64,000 nt of DNA from Bradyrhizobium sp. Lineage in GTDB: Bacteria; Pseudomonadota; Alphaproteobacteria; Rhizobiales; Xanthobacteraceae. Of the stretch, positions 16,165 to 24,440 are shown piece by piece (the first letter of the stretch is position 1; each line of letters starts with the position of its first letter). The notes under the pieces were generated by a model, which did not search any database, was not told the origin of the DNA, and was given only the letters and a program-made list of their open reading frames with translations. The stretch spans positions 124,001 through 188,000 of the forward strand of contig NZ_JALHLP010000003.1 in the NCBI RefSeq assembly GCF_022844465.1, read 5' to 3'. Made by a program: the position numbers and the translations under genes.

Positions 16165-19110
16165 ATGCCGGATTCGGACGTCACGCGGCTTGAGCAACAG
16201 CTTCGATCGAATGTCGCCGGTGATGTTTACTTCGACCGCTTCAGCCGCGGGCGCTATGCGACCGACGCTTCGTTCTATCAGATCATGCCCGCCGGCGCTG
16301 TGGTTCCAAGGACCATGGACGACGCCTTGCGGGCACTGACTATTTCGCGCGACCATGGACGGGTCGTTACCCCGCGCGGCGGCGGCACATCGCAATGCGG
16401 CCAGACCGTCAACGGGGGAATCGTCGTCGACTTTTCCAAGCATCTGAACCGCATCCTCTCGGTTGACGTCGAAAACCGTACCTGCCGGGTCGAGCCGGGC
16501 ATCGTGCTCGACGACCTCAACCGCCAGCTCAGGAAGCACGGACTCTGGTTTCCGGTCGACGTCTCGACCGCTTCTCGGGCCACGATCGGCGGCATGGCCG
16601 GCAACAATTCGTGCGGTGGGCGTTCGCTTCGGTACGGAACCATGCGCGACAACACGCTGTCGATGGATGCGGCGCTGGCCGACGGCACGCTGCTGCACTT
16701 CGGCGAAGTGCCGCGGGATCTCGGGGGGGTGAACGCGCCGCGAAGCGGACTCGAACTGTTCCGCGACATGCTTGATCTCGGCGAGCGTGAGGCGATCGAG
16801 ATATCCGAGCGGTTTCCGAAAGTGCAGCGTCGCGTCGGCGGCTACAATCTCGATGCGCTGATGCCCCGCAACGCACCGAACAACATCGCTCACCTCTTGG
16901 TGGGCTCAGAGGGCACCTTGGCCTTCACCACGAGCGTCGAACTCAAACTGTGGCCGTTGATCCGCAATAAGGTGCTCGGCGTTTGTCATTTCGGCAGCTT
17001 CTATGAAGCCATGGATGCCGCCCAGCACCTTGTCAAGTTGCGGCCGATCGCGGTCGAATTGGTCGATCGCACCATGATCGCGCTCGGGCGCGACATCGCC
17101 ATGTTCCAGCCGGTCATCGACTCCGCCGTGCGCGGCGACCCCGATGCGGTATTGGTCGTGGAGTTCGCGGAGGAGGACCAGGCCGAGAACCTGCATCGCC
17201 TGAAGCAGCTCGGTGAGATGATGGCAGATCTCGGTTTCGGATGGGACAAGCCGCAGCGAAAATGGGGCGGCGTGGTCGAGATTATCGAACCCACCCTCCA
17301 GAGCGCCATTGCGGACTTCCGCGCCGCAGGTCTCAACGTGATGATGTCGATGAAGCAGGAGGGCAAGCCGGTCTCTTTTGTCGAGGACTGCGCGGTGCCC
17401 CTGCCCCACCTCGCCGACTACACCGATCGGCTCAATCGCATCTTTGCCAAACACGGCACCCGCGGCACCATGTACGCGCACGCCTCCGAAGGCTGCCTGC
17501 ATGTCCGTCCTGTCCTCAATCTGAAACTGGAAAAGGATGTCAAGGCTATGCGCGCTATCGCCGAAGAGGCGTTCGAGATGGTGCGGGAGTACAAGGGGTC
17601 GCATTCCGGCGAGCACGGCGACGGGATGGTTCGTTCCGAATTCCACGAAGCGATGTTCGGCGCCCGCATCGTGGCCGACTTCAGGGAAGTTAAAAAGCGA
17701 TTCGACCCGGACAACATCTTGAATCCCGGCAAGATCGTCGATCCACCTGACATGGACGACCGTTCGCTGTTCCGCTATCAACCGGATTATCGCGTCGCCG
17801 AGTTCAAGACGGTGCTCGACTGGTCGGCCTATCCCGGCGCCGGGGGCGGCTTTCAGGGCGCGGTCGAGATGTGCAACAACAATGGCGCCTGCCGGAAGCT
17901 CGAAGGTGGCGTGATGTGCCCATCTTACCGCGCGACCCGCAACGAAAAAGACGTGACCCGAGGTCGCGCCAACACGCTGCGGCTCGCCATCTCGGGCCAG
18001 CTCGGACCCGATGCGATGGCTTCCGACCAAATGCTGGAAACCCTTAAACTCTGCGTCTCCTGCAAGGCCTGCCGCCATGAATGCCCCGTTGGCGTCGACA
18101 TGGCCAAAATGAAGATCGAGGTATTGGCCGCGCGCGTGGCCAGTCACGGGCTGTCGCTGCGCGACCGACTGGTCGGCTATCTCCCGCGCTATGCCGATCT
18201 GGCCTCCCGCCTCGCTCCGCTTCCCAACTTGCGCAATCGCAGCCCGCTGTTGCGCAGGCTGTTCGAGAAGATTGCCGGCATCAGCGCCCAACGTGCCTTA
18301 CCCGCGTTCCGGCGTGACATGTTCAGGACCGGTGCCGAGACGGTTGGAGCTGCCGACGGGCCAGAAGCGGTGCTGTTCGCCGACACCTTCAACCGAGCAT
18401 ACGAACGTGAGAATCTTGACGCAGCCTTGCGAGTCCTGGTCGAAGCCGGCTATCGAGTACACCTCCCTAAGCCCGCGGATGGCACCCGCGCACTGTGTTG
18501 CGGACGGACCTTCCTTTCGGCGGGCCTTGTTGACCAGGCGCGCGACGAATTGAACCGACTGGTCACAACCTACGCGCCATTCGCCGCGCGCGGCGTGCCT
18601 ATCGTTGGACTGGAGCCGAGCTGTTTGCTGACGTTGCGCGACGAACTGCTTTCACTACGCGCGGACAGCGCAGCCAGAACCGTCAGCGCGCACGCATTGC
18701 TGTTTGAGGAGTTCTTGGTCCGGGAGGCGGAAGCCGGTCGTTTAAGGCTGCCGCTTGGCGCCATGCCGTTGAAAGCGCTGGTACACGGCCATTGCCACCA
18801 GAAGTCATTCGGCGCTTTCAAAACGGTCGAAAAGGCGCTACGTCTCGTCCCCGAACTCGACATCGAAATCATCGAGTCAAGCTGCTGCGGGATGGCCGGC
18901 GCGTTCGGCTATGGCGCTGACACCTATCAGGCTTCGATGGAAATGGCCGAGTTGTCGCTGCTGCCTGCGGTGCGACGCGCCGATGCGTCCACGATAATTG
19001 TCGCCGACGGCACCTCTTGCCGCCATCAGATCAAGGATGGGAGCGCGCGCCCGGCCCTTCATGTCGCGCGGGTGCTGGCGATGAGTCTCGACCGCGCGAA
19101 GCCAATTTGA
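16165..19110 (+). CDS. Fused FAD-linked oxidase and Fe-S protein, D-2-hydroxyacid dehydrogenase type
   Basis: About 981 residues. The N-terminal half is a GlcD/D-lactate dehydrogenase module: the PCMH FAD-binding segment has TPRGGGTSQCGQ and GGMAGNNSCGGRS, and the C-terminal lid has SGEHGDGMVRSE and NPGKIVDPP. The second half is a GlcF/CCG module with a ferredoxin site CVSCKACRHECP and two CCG motifs (CCGRTF and SCCGMAGAFGYG). It would oxidise glycolate, D-lactate or a related acid and pass electrons to quinone at the membrane. ATG 16165 is preferred because GGGGGGCCTG lies just before it; 16093 and 16153 are alternatives. GlcG follows at 19.1 kb, which supports glycolate. Confidence 0.88.
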   Translation: MPDSDVTRLEQQLRSNVAGDVYFDRFSRGRYATDASFYQIMPAGAVVPRTMDDALRALTISRDHGRVVTPRGGGTSQCGQTVNGGIVVDFSKHLNRILSVDVENRTCRVEPGIVLDDLNRQLRKHGLWFPVDVSTASRATIGGMAGNNSCGGRSLRYGTMRDNTLSMDAALADGTLLHFGEVPRDLGGVNAPRSGLELFRDMLDLGEREAIEISERFPKVQRRVGGYNLDALMPRNAPNNIAHLLVGSEGTLAFTTSVELKLWPLIRNKVLGVCHFGSFYEAMDAAQHLVKLRPIAVELVDRTMIALGRDIAMFQPVIDSAVRGDPDAVLVVEFAEEDQAENLHRLKQLGEMMADLGFGWDKPQRKWGGVVEIIEPTLQSAIADFRAAGLNVMMSMKQEGKPVSFVEDCAVPLPHLADYTDRLNRIFAKHGTRGTMYAHASEGCLHVRPVLNLKLEKDVKAMRAIAEEAFEMVREYKGSHSGEHGDGMVRSEFHEAMFGARIVADFREVKKRFDPDNILNPGKIVDPPDMDDRSLFRYQPDYRVAEFKTVLDWSAYPGAGGGFQGAVEMCNNNGACRKLEGGVMCPSYRATRNEKDVTRGRANTLRLAISGQLGPDAMASDQMLETLKLCVSCKACRHECPVGVDMAKMKIEVLAARVASHGLSLRDRLVGYLPRYADLASRLAPLPNLRNRSPLLRRLFEKIAGISAQRALPAFRRDMFRTGAETVGAADGPEAVLFADTFNRAYERENLDAALRVLVEAGYRVHLPKPADGTRALCCGRTFLSAGLVDQARDELNRLVTTYAPFAARGVPIVGLEPSCLLTLRDELLSLRADSAARTVSAHALLFEEFLVREAEAGRLRLPLGAMPLKALVHGHCHQKSFGAFKTVEKALRLVPELDIEIIESSCCGMAGAFGYGADTYQASMEMAELSLLPAVRRADASTIIVADGTSCRHQIKDGSARPALHVARVLAMSLDRAKPI

Positions 19111-19140
19111 ACGCTTTGCCCGTCACAAAGGAAACCAATC

Positions 19141-19569
19141 ATGACTGAACTGACCCTCGATGTCGCCCGCAAGATTCTCGATGCAGCCCTTGCCAAAGGA
19201 GTCGAGAAGAATCTCAAACCTCTGGTGGTCACCGTGCTCGATGCCCGCGGCTGCGTAAAGGTCACGGCGGCACAGGACGGCACCAGCCTGATGCGGGCTG
19301 AGGTCGCGCACGGCAAGGCTTATGGCGCCCTCGCCATGGGTATGGGATCTCGGGCGCTGTTCCAGCGCGCCCAGGAGCAGCCCTATTTCGTCAGCGCCGT
19401 GAATACGCTGGCCCAAGGCCGTTTGGTGCCGGTGCCCGGCGGCGTACTGATTGAGGGCGATCGCGGTCTGCTCGGCGCCGTGGGCATCAGCGGCGACACC
19501 TCCGACAATGATGAGGCATGCGCGGTCGCGGGCATCGAAGCGGCCGGATTGAAAGCGAAGGCGGGGTAG
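19141..19569 (+). CDS. GlcG/HbpS family protein
   Basis: A 142-residue, single-domain DUF336/GlcG protein. VVTVLDARGCVKVTAAQDGTS and AHGKAYGALAM, then VPGGVLIE and GAVGISGDTSDNDEACA, form the standard family outline. Family members bind heme or cobalamin-like ligands or act as accessories to glycolate oxidase; no catalytic site is known. No signal peptide is visible, so it is cytoplasmic. AAAGGA precedes the ATG. It lies 30 nt after the FAD/Fe-S dehydrogenase, the same pairing as glcDEF-glcG in other bacteria. It converges with a crotonase gene 13 nt away. Confidence 0.85.
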   Translation: MTELTLDVARKILDAALAKGVEKNLKPLVVTVLDARGCVKVTAAQDGTSLMRAEVAHGKAYGALAMGMGSRALFQRAQEQPYFVSAVNTLAQGRLVPVPGGVLIEGDRGLLGAVGISGDTSDNDEACAVAGIEAAGLKAKAG

Positions 19570-19582
19570 CTGCGCCTGGTTG

Positions 19583-20365
19583 CTACTTGCCCGACCATGA
19601 TGGCTTACGCTTCTCGCCAAAGGCCTTGAGGCCTTCCCTGGCGTCCTCCGTCATCGCCAACAGTGCGATCTGGCTTTCGGTATAGGCGATGCTTTCGTCG
19701 AACGACATCGAGGCGATCGCCCGCATGGCATATTTGCCGCGCCTGATCGCGGTCGGCGATTTGTCGATGATGCGGTTGACGAGCCAGTCGACCTTGGCGT
19801 CCAGTTCGGCCGAGGGCACCACGTAATTCAGGAGCCCGGCCGCCTGCGCCGTGCGCGCATCGAACGGCTCGCCGGTTAGTGACCATTCGCTGACGAGACG
19901 CCGCGGCGCAATCGACTGCAACAGGCTCAGGACCTGCATGGGGAAGACGCCGACCTTTACCTCGGGCAACCCGAAGATGACGTGATCGGCGGCGACGGCC
20001 ATGTCGGTCATGCACAACAGGCCCATACCCCCGGCCATGCAGACGCCGCCCACACGCGCGATCGCCGGCTTGGTGGCGTTCTGTGACAGCCGCAACAGAT
20101 CCGCATAGTCAACATTCGGCCTGGAAAACTCCATCGCAAACGCGGCGCCACTGTTCTGCAGGTCCGCGCCGGCACAGAACGCCTTGTCGCCTGCACCTGT
20201 CAGCACGATGACGCGCACTTTCTTGTCGTCGTGCGCGTCGTGGTAGCCGCGGGAGATGCCGGCGACCACGCCGGCATTGATGGCGTTGCGCTTGTCCGGC
20301 CGGTTGATGGTAATCCAGAAAGCCTGCCCGCGCCTTTCGCAAATCACGCTGTCTGTGTCGGTCAT
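19583..20365 (-). CDS. Enoyl-CoA hydratase/isomerase (crotonase) family protein
   Basis: A 260-residue crotonase. INRPDKRNAIN, LTGAGDKAFCAGADL (first oxyanion-hole strand) and VCMAGGMGLLCMTD (second) are intact. The Glu expected after GGM is replaced by Gly, while the later glutamate in LPEVKVG is kept, so a one-glutamate mechanism such as isomerisation is possible. ATG 20365 is used because the translation upstream has no crotonase features. It lies 71 nt downstream of the molybdopterin oxidoreductase on the same strand and could be co-transcribed with it. Its CoA substrate is unknown. Confidence 0.87.
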   Translation of the reverse strand: MTDTDSVICERRGQAFWITINRPDKRNAINAGVVAGISRGYHDAHDDKKVRVIVLTGAGDKAFCAGADLQNSGAAFAMEFSRPNVDYADLLRLSQNATKPAIARVGGVCMAGGMGLLCMTDMAVAADHVIFGLPEVKVGVFPMQVLSLLQSIAPRRLVSEWSLTGEPFDARTAQAAGLLNYVVPSAELDAKVDWLVNRIIDKSPTAIRRGKYAMRAIASMSFDESIAYTESQIALLAMTEDAREGLKAFGEKRKPSWSGK

Positions 20366-20436
20366 TGTCCTGCTCGCCTGTTTGCCATGAACTGCCAAAC
20401 ATTTGCGGCAGGATGCCGGTGGACTGCAAGCGGGAA

Positions 20437-22533
20437 TTAGGCTGCGGGCGCGGTCTTCTTCACCCAGACCTTGTTGTCGTGAAATGCCGCGCCGCCAACG
20501 GGGGCGACGGTTTCGGCCCCCGTCAGCATGTTGATACCGCGCCCGCCGATATGAGCCTTGTTGGGGTGAATCGATTCCGCGATCAAGACGCCGCGGCGCA
20601 GACCGTCGAACAGCCGGGCCGTCAACGTCGTGTCGCCGCGCGTGTTGCCCAGCGTGACAATATCCCCGTCGACGATTCCAAGCGGCGCGGCGTCCTCGGG
20701 ATGGATCAAGACCGAGGGATGGCCCTCGCGCGCGACCGACGACGGCGTTTCGTTGAAGCTGGTGTTGAGAAAGCTGCGCGAAGGGCTGGTCGCAAGCCTG
20801 AACGGGTGGGCCTCGTCGGCCTCCTCGATGATCGTCCAGTGGTCGGGTAGCGAGGGCATTTCGGTCCAAGGGCCGAGGCCAGGAATTCCGAAGGGTGGGT
20901 TGGCCCAATCCGCCCTGAAATGGAACTTCTTGTCCGCATGGGCGAAACCGTCGAGATAATGGGAGGTGCGAAAATCCGGCTGGATATCCCGCCACAGATC
21001 GGCTTCCAGAGTTTCGATGTCACCGTGGCCGCTCTTCTTCAGCGTCGCGTCAATCAGTTCGCGCGGCGACATCTCAAAGCCCGGATGCACCGCATTGAGG
21101 CGATGACTGAGACCTTGCAACACTTCGTGGTTGGAACGGCATTCCCCCGGCGGGTCAATCAGTTTGGCGCCAACCGAAATATGCTGGTGGCCGCCACCAT
21201 AATAGAGATCGTCATGCTCCATGAACATGGTAGCGGGAAGCACGATGTCGGCCATGGCCGCCGTCTCGGTCATGAACTGCTCGTGCACCGCGACGAATAA
21301 GTCCTCGCGCGCAAATCCTCGGCGCACCAAGGCCTGTTCGGGCGCTACCGTCATCGGATTGGTGTTCTGGATCAGCATTGCCTTGACCGGGCCACCGCCC
21401 TTCAGGGATTCTGTATCGCCGGTCAGGATGCGGCCGATCCTCGACTGGTCGAGCCAACGCGTGTTGCGGTCGATCGCGTCGTGGCCCTCGATGATGCTCT
21501 CGTCGAATTTCCAGATCGCCGCATTGTTGAAGAACGCGCCGCCGCCCTCATATTGCCAGGCCCCCGTCACCGCAGGGATGCAGAGCGCCGCGTGCATCTG
21601 CGCCGCGCCATTGCGGCTGCGGGTGAAGCCATAACCGAGGCGGAAGAACGAACGCTTGGTTTGGCCAACGGCGCGGGCGAACGCCTCGATCTCCTCGACC
21701 GGTACGCCTGATATCCTGGAAGCCCATTCCGGTGTCCGGGACGCCAGATGTACCTCGAGTTCATCGGGGCAGTCGGTGTAACGATCGAGATAGGCCCGGT
21801 CGGCATAACCCTCCCGAAACAAAACGTGCATGACGCCGCAGGCAAAGGCGCCGTCCGTGCCGGGCCGCAGCAGGATCTTGATATCCGCCTGCTTCATGGT
21901 GTCGTTGTTGTAGATGTCGACAGCCGCGATCTTCGCGCCGCGCTCTTTGCGGGCGCGCGATGCGTGCGTCATGACATTGACCTGGGTATTTACCGGATTA
22001 GTGCCCCAGATCACGATCAGATCGGAAACGCCCATCTCCCGCGGATCGACGCCAGCGATCTTGCCGGTGCCAATGGAAAACCCGACCCGTGCGATGTTCG
22101 CGCAGATGGTCGAGTAAAAGCGCGAGTATTTCTTCACATGCGCCAAGCGATTGATGCCGTCACGCATCACCAGTCCCATGGTCCCCGCATAATAATACGG
22201 CCAAACCGATTCAGCGCCGAACTCGCGTTCGGCTTGGTCGAAGCGCACTGCAATCTCGTCGAGCGCTTCGTCCCAGGAAATACGCGCGAATCGGCCGGAG
22301 CCCTTCGGTCCGATGCGCCGCATTGGATGGAGCAGCCGGTCAGGATGATGAATGCGCTCGGCATAGCGCGCGACCTTGGCGCAGACGACCCCGGCGGTAT
22401 AGGTTTGCAACTTGGAGCCACGCACCCGGCCGATCGATTGTCCGTCAATCACCTCGATATCGAGCGCACAGGCCGACGGGCAATCGTGCGGACAGGTGGA
22501 GTGACGGATGTCGATCTTGGCGTGCTGGTTCAT
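20437..22533 (-). CDS. Bis-MGD molybdopterin oxidoreductase (DMSO reductase superfamily)
   Basis: A 698-residue catalytic subunit. An N-terminal [4Fe-4S] motif has CPHDCPSAC at about 14-22 and a fourth Cys at about 50 (VVCAK), and there are Molybdopterin segments IWGTNPVNTQ and IQNTNPMTVAP and a molydop-binding C-terminal domain with GIVDGDIVTLGN. There is no twin-arginine signal, so it is cytoplasmic. No separate Fe-S or membrane subunit gene follows. It is followed by a crotonase gene at 19.6 kb. Substrate cannot be assigned; related stand-alone enzymes act on small organic molecules or transfer electrons to soluble partners. Confidence 0.88.
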   Translation of the reverse strand: MNQHAKIDIRHSTCPHDCPSACALDIEVIDGQSIGRVRGSKLQTYTAGVVCAKVARYAERIHHPDRLLHPMRRIGPKGSGRFARISWDEALDEIAVRFDQAEREFGAESVWPYYYAGTMGLVMRDGINRLAHVKKYSRFYSTICANIARVGFSIGTGKIAGVDPREMGVSDLIVIWGTNPVNTQVNVMTHASRARKERGAKIAAVDIYNNDTMKQADIKILLRPGTDGAFACGVMHVLFREGYADRAYLDRYTDCPDELEVHLASRTPEWASRISGVPVEEIEAFARAVGQTKRSFFRLGYGFTRSRNGAAQMHAALCIPAVTGAWQYEGGGAFFNNAAIWKFDESIIEGHDAIDRNTRWLDQSRIGRILTGDTESLKGGGPVKAMLIQNTNPMTVAPEQALVRRGFAREDLFVAVHEQFMTETAAMADIVLPATMFMEHDDLYYGGGHQHISVGAKLIDPPGECRSNHEVLQGLSHRLNAVHPGFEMSPRELIDATLKKSGHGDIETLEADLWRDIQPDFRTSHYLDGFAHADKKFHFRADWANPPFGIPGLGPWTEMPSLPDHWTIIEEADEAHPFRLATSPSRSFLNTSFNETPSSVAREGHPSVLIHPEDAAPLGIVDGDIVTLGNTRGDTTLTARLFDGLRRGVLIAESIHPNKAHIGGRGINMLTGAETVAPVGGAAFHDNKVWVKKTAPAA

Positions 22534-22575
22534 ATTGGAATAGGTAGCATCAAAAATTCGGATCGCCGAGAGCCT

Positions 22576-22710
22576 TTATCCAGCTTTACCTTGGCGAAAA
22601 CAACCGGCAAGCCATGCGTCAGGGCCCAGATAGCAGCCGCCATCGGCATGAATCGCCTGCCCATTGACATGGTATGCACCCGGCCCGCGGCTACGCCTTC
22701 GGGCCATCCT
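22576..22710 (-). pseudogene. C-terminal fragment of a short-chain dehydrogenase
   Basis: On the minus strand the translation reads HVNGQAIHADGG followed by CYLGPDAWLAG and a stop at 22576-22578; this is the usual C-terminus of SDR enzymes. About 40 nt upstream, a different frame gives GWPEGVAAG, which resembles the preceding 'grPEeVA' SDR segment, so a frameshift or small deletion separates them. No start, nucleotide-binding motif or active site remains. The fragment lies just upstream of the molybdoenzyme gene and beside a second fragment on the other strand. Confidence 0.6.
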
Positions 22711-22754
22711 CTGTCCGCTCAGGGTCCGGTGGAGCCTTCGCCCGCGGCGTACCG

Positions 22755-22862
22755 ATTGCGGCTCCGAAGAGCTTTGTCGAGCTGCTCGATCCCAAATGGA
22801 GGGGTAGGACCGTCAAGGCGCACCCGGGTCATTGCAGCGTAATCACGACCGCGGCAATGCAG
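22755..22862 (+). pseudogene. Internal fragment of an ABC extracellular solute-binding protein
   Basis: The plus-strand translation contains PKSFVELLDPKW followed by RGRTVKAHPG and VITTAAMQ. This is the characteristic middle segment of family 1 solute-binding proteins of the iron/polyamine type ('PkswaDLLDPKWkGKivkahPg'). No signal peptide, start or later part of the family is present, and the frame closes at 22928. It is a remnant of about 36 residues. The rest of the 22.53-22.97 kb gap shows no intact gene. Confidence 0.6.
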
Positions 22863-22968
22863 CACGCGCTCTTATTCCCACGGCATCCAGCCAGTCTTTC
22901 ATCGACAGCCGGTTGGCATTGCAGCTAAAGTTGCCGCTAGGAACAGAACAAGAGCTCGGGGGAGTGAA

Positions 22969-23943
22969 ATGGTGGGCCAAAGGACGGCGCTAGCACTGAT
23001 TGTAGTCCTGCTTTCGGTACTGCCACCCACCCCGCAAGCGCGCGCACAGGACTACCCGTCGCGTTCGGTCAAGGTGATCGTTCCCTTCGGCGCCGGGGGG
23101 CCGGCCGATGTTACGGCCCGCCAGATCGGCAGCATCCTGCAGGAGAACTTTGGCCAGCCATTTATCATCGAGAACCGCACCGGCGCCGGCGGCGTGATCG
23201 GCACTCAGGAAGTCGTGAAGTCGCCCCCCGACGGTTACACCCTGCTGATGATGTCGAACACCCAAACCGCGAATGAATCTCTGGCTCCGCAGCGAAAATA
23301 CGAACTGATGCGGGATCTCGCGCCGATCGCGCCGGTCAACTATTCCGACTTGGTCATCGTGATTCATCCCTCGGTGCCGGCAAGAACGCTGCAGGAATTC
23401 ATCGCGCTCGCAAAATCACAGCCGGGCAAGCTGAACTACGCCTCCTCCGGTCAAGGCACGCCGTATCACATGGCCGGTGAACTCTTCAAAGCCATGGCCG
23501 GCATCGATGTCGTGCACGTGCCTTACCGCAACAGCGGCGAGGCGCGAAGCGGCGTTATCGGCGGCCAGGTACAGATGATGATCGATGCGGTTCCGGCAAT
23601 GGCCCCCAACGTCGCCGAAAACCAGGTACGCGCGCTGGCGACAACAGGCAAGGCGCGCTCGAGCGTTCTGCCCAATGTGCCGACCGTGATAGAGGCTGGC
23701 ATTGCCGGCTATGAAGCCACCATCTGGCTCGGCTTGATGGCGCCTGCCGGTACGCCAAGGCCGATCATCGACAAGATCAACGCGGCAGTGAATGCCGTGG
23801 CAAAGCGGCCCGATATCCTCAAACTCTGGACCCAGCAGGGGGTTGTCCCCCTGTCGATGCTTCCGGACGAGTTCGACAAATTTCTACGCGGCGATATTGT
23901 GAAATGGGCCGACGTCGTCAAGAAGTTCGAAAAGCCGCAATAA
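22969..23943 (+). CDS. Tripartite tricarboxylate transporter substrate-binding protein (Bug family)
   Basis: A 324-residue periplasmic binding protein. A signal peptide of about 26 residues ends ARA, followed by DYPSRSVKVIVPFGAGGPADVTAR and split Bug motifs such as ENRTGAGGVIG and SSGQGTPYHMAGE. It belongs to the commonest Bug branch and is only distantly like the two TctC copies at 6.7 and 12.9 kb. No TctA/TctB pair is nearby, so it is an orphan receptor or uses a permease elsewhere. It lies 23 nt upstream of a molybdenum-hydroxylase pair, which suggests it captures that enzyme's substrate, possibly an aromatic or heterocyclic acid. Confidence 0.88.
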   Translation: MVGQRTALALIVVLLSVLPPTPQARAQDYPSRSVKVIVPFGAGGPADVTARQIGSILQENFGQPFIIENRTGAGGVIGTQEVVKSPPDGYTLLMMSNTQTANESLAPQRKYELMRDLAPIAPVNYSDLVIVIHPSVPARTLQEFIALAKSQPGKLNYASSGQGTPYHMAGELFKAMAGIDVVHVPYRNSGEARSGVIGGQVQMMIDAVPAMAPNVAENQVRALATTGKARSSVLPNVPTVIEAGIAGYEATIWLGLMAPAGTPRPIIDKINAAVNAVAKRPDILKLWTQQGVVPLSMLPDEFDKFLRGDIVKWADVVKKFEKPQ

Positions 23944-23966
23944 CCAACCACCGAAAAGGTCTGCCC

Positions 23967-24440
23967 TTGACGCCGAGCGTTCGATTTCGACTCAATGGCG
24001 CTGTGACGGAGATCGACGCCGATCCCGAGCGGTCGCTGCTGGATGTTCTGCGGAGCCGGCTCGGCATGACCGGATCGCATTTCGGCTGCGGCGCTGGCGA
24101 ATGCGGGGCCTGCAACGTGATTGTCGGCGACCAAGCGGTGCAGTCCTGCGACACGCCGCTGTGGTCAGTGGCGGAAAAGGACGTCACCACCGTCGAGGGA
24201 TTGGGAACGAGCGAGCGCCCCCACCCGCTGCAGCGCGCCTTTATCGCTGAACAGGCGCTGCAATGCGGCTATTGCGCTTCCGGCATCCTCATGAGCGCGG
24301 CGGCGCTGTTGAAGAGAAACCCGTCGCCGACCAGCCGCGACGTACGAGAAGCGCTCGACCGCAATCTCTGCCGATGCGGTTCGCACAACCGCATCGTAAA
24401 GGCAGTGTTGCGCGCAGCAACCGAAATGGCGCCGAAATGA
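23967..24440 (+). CDS. [2Fe-2S] small subunit of a molybdenum hydroxylase (IorA/NicA type)
   Basis: A 157-residue ferredoxin-like subunit with both clusters intact: GCGAGECGACNV plus a later Cys (QSC) for the plant-type [2Fe-2S] site, and CGYCASG with NLCRCGSH for the second. It transfers electrons from the large subunit. No ATG is available at the expected position, so the start is read as TTG at 23967 after AAAAGG. The stop overlaps the next gene's ATG (ATGA). It lies after the Bug receptor and before the large subunit. CASG replaces the more usual CTPG. Confidence 0.88.
   Translation: MTPSVRFRLNGAVTEIDADPERSLLDVLRSRLGMTGSHFGCGAGECGACNVIVGDQAVQSCDTPLWSVAEKDVTTVEGLGTSERPHPLQRAFIAEQALQCGYCASGILMSAAALLKRNPSPTSRDVREALDRNLCRCGSHNRIVKAVLRAATEMAPK

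Noticed and set aside
16906..18291. Long open frame (about 460 codons) on the minus strand
   Set aside because: It is antisense to the FAD/Fe-S dehydrogenase, which has clear motifs; its translation shows no family features and is typical of GC-rich antisense frames.
22674..22928. Intact 84-codon gene
   Set aside because: Only an internal solute-binding-protein segment is recognisable; there is no signal peptide, no ribosome site and no complete domain.
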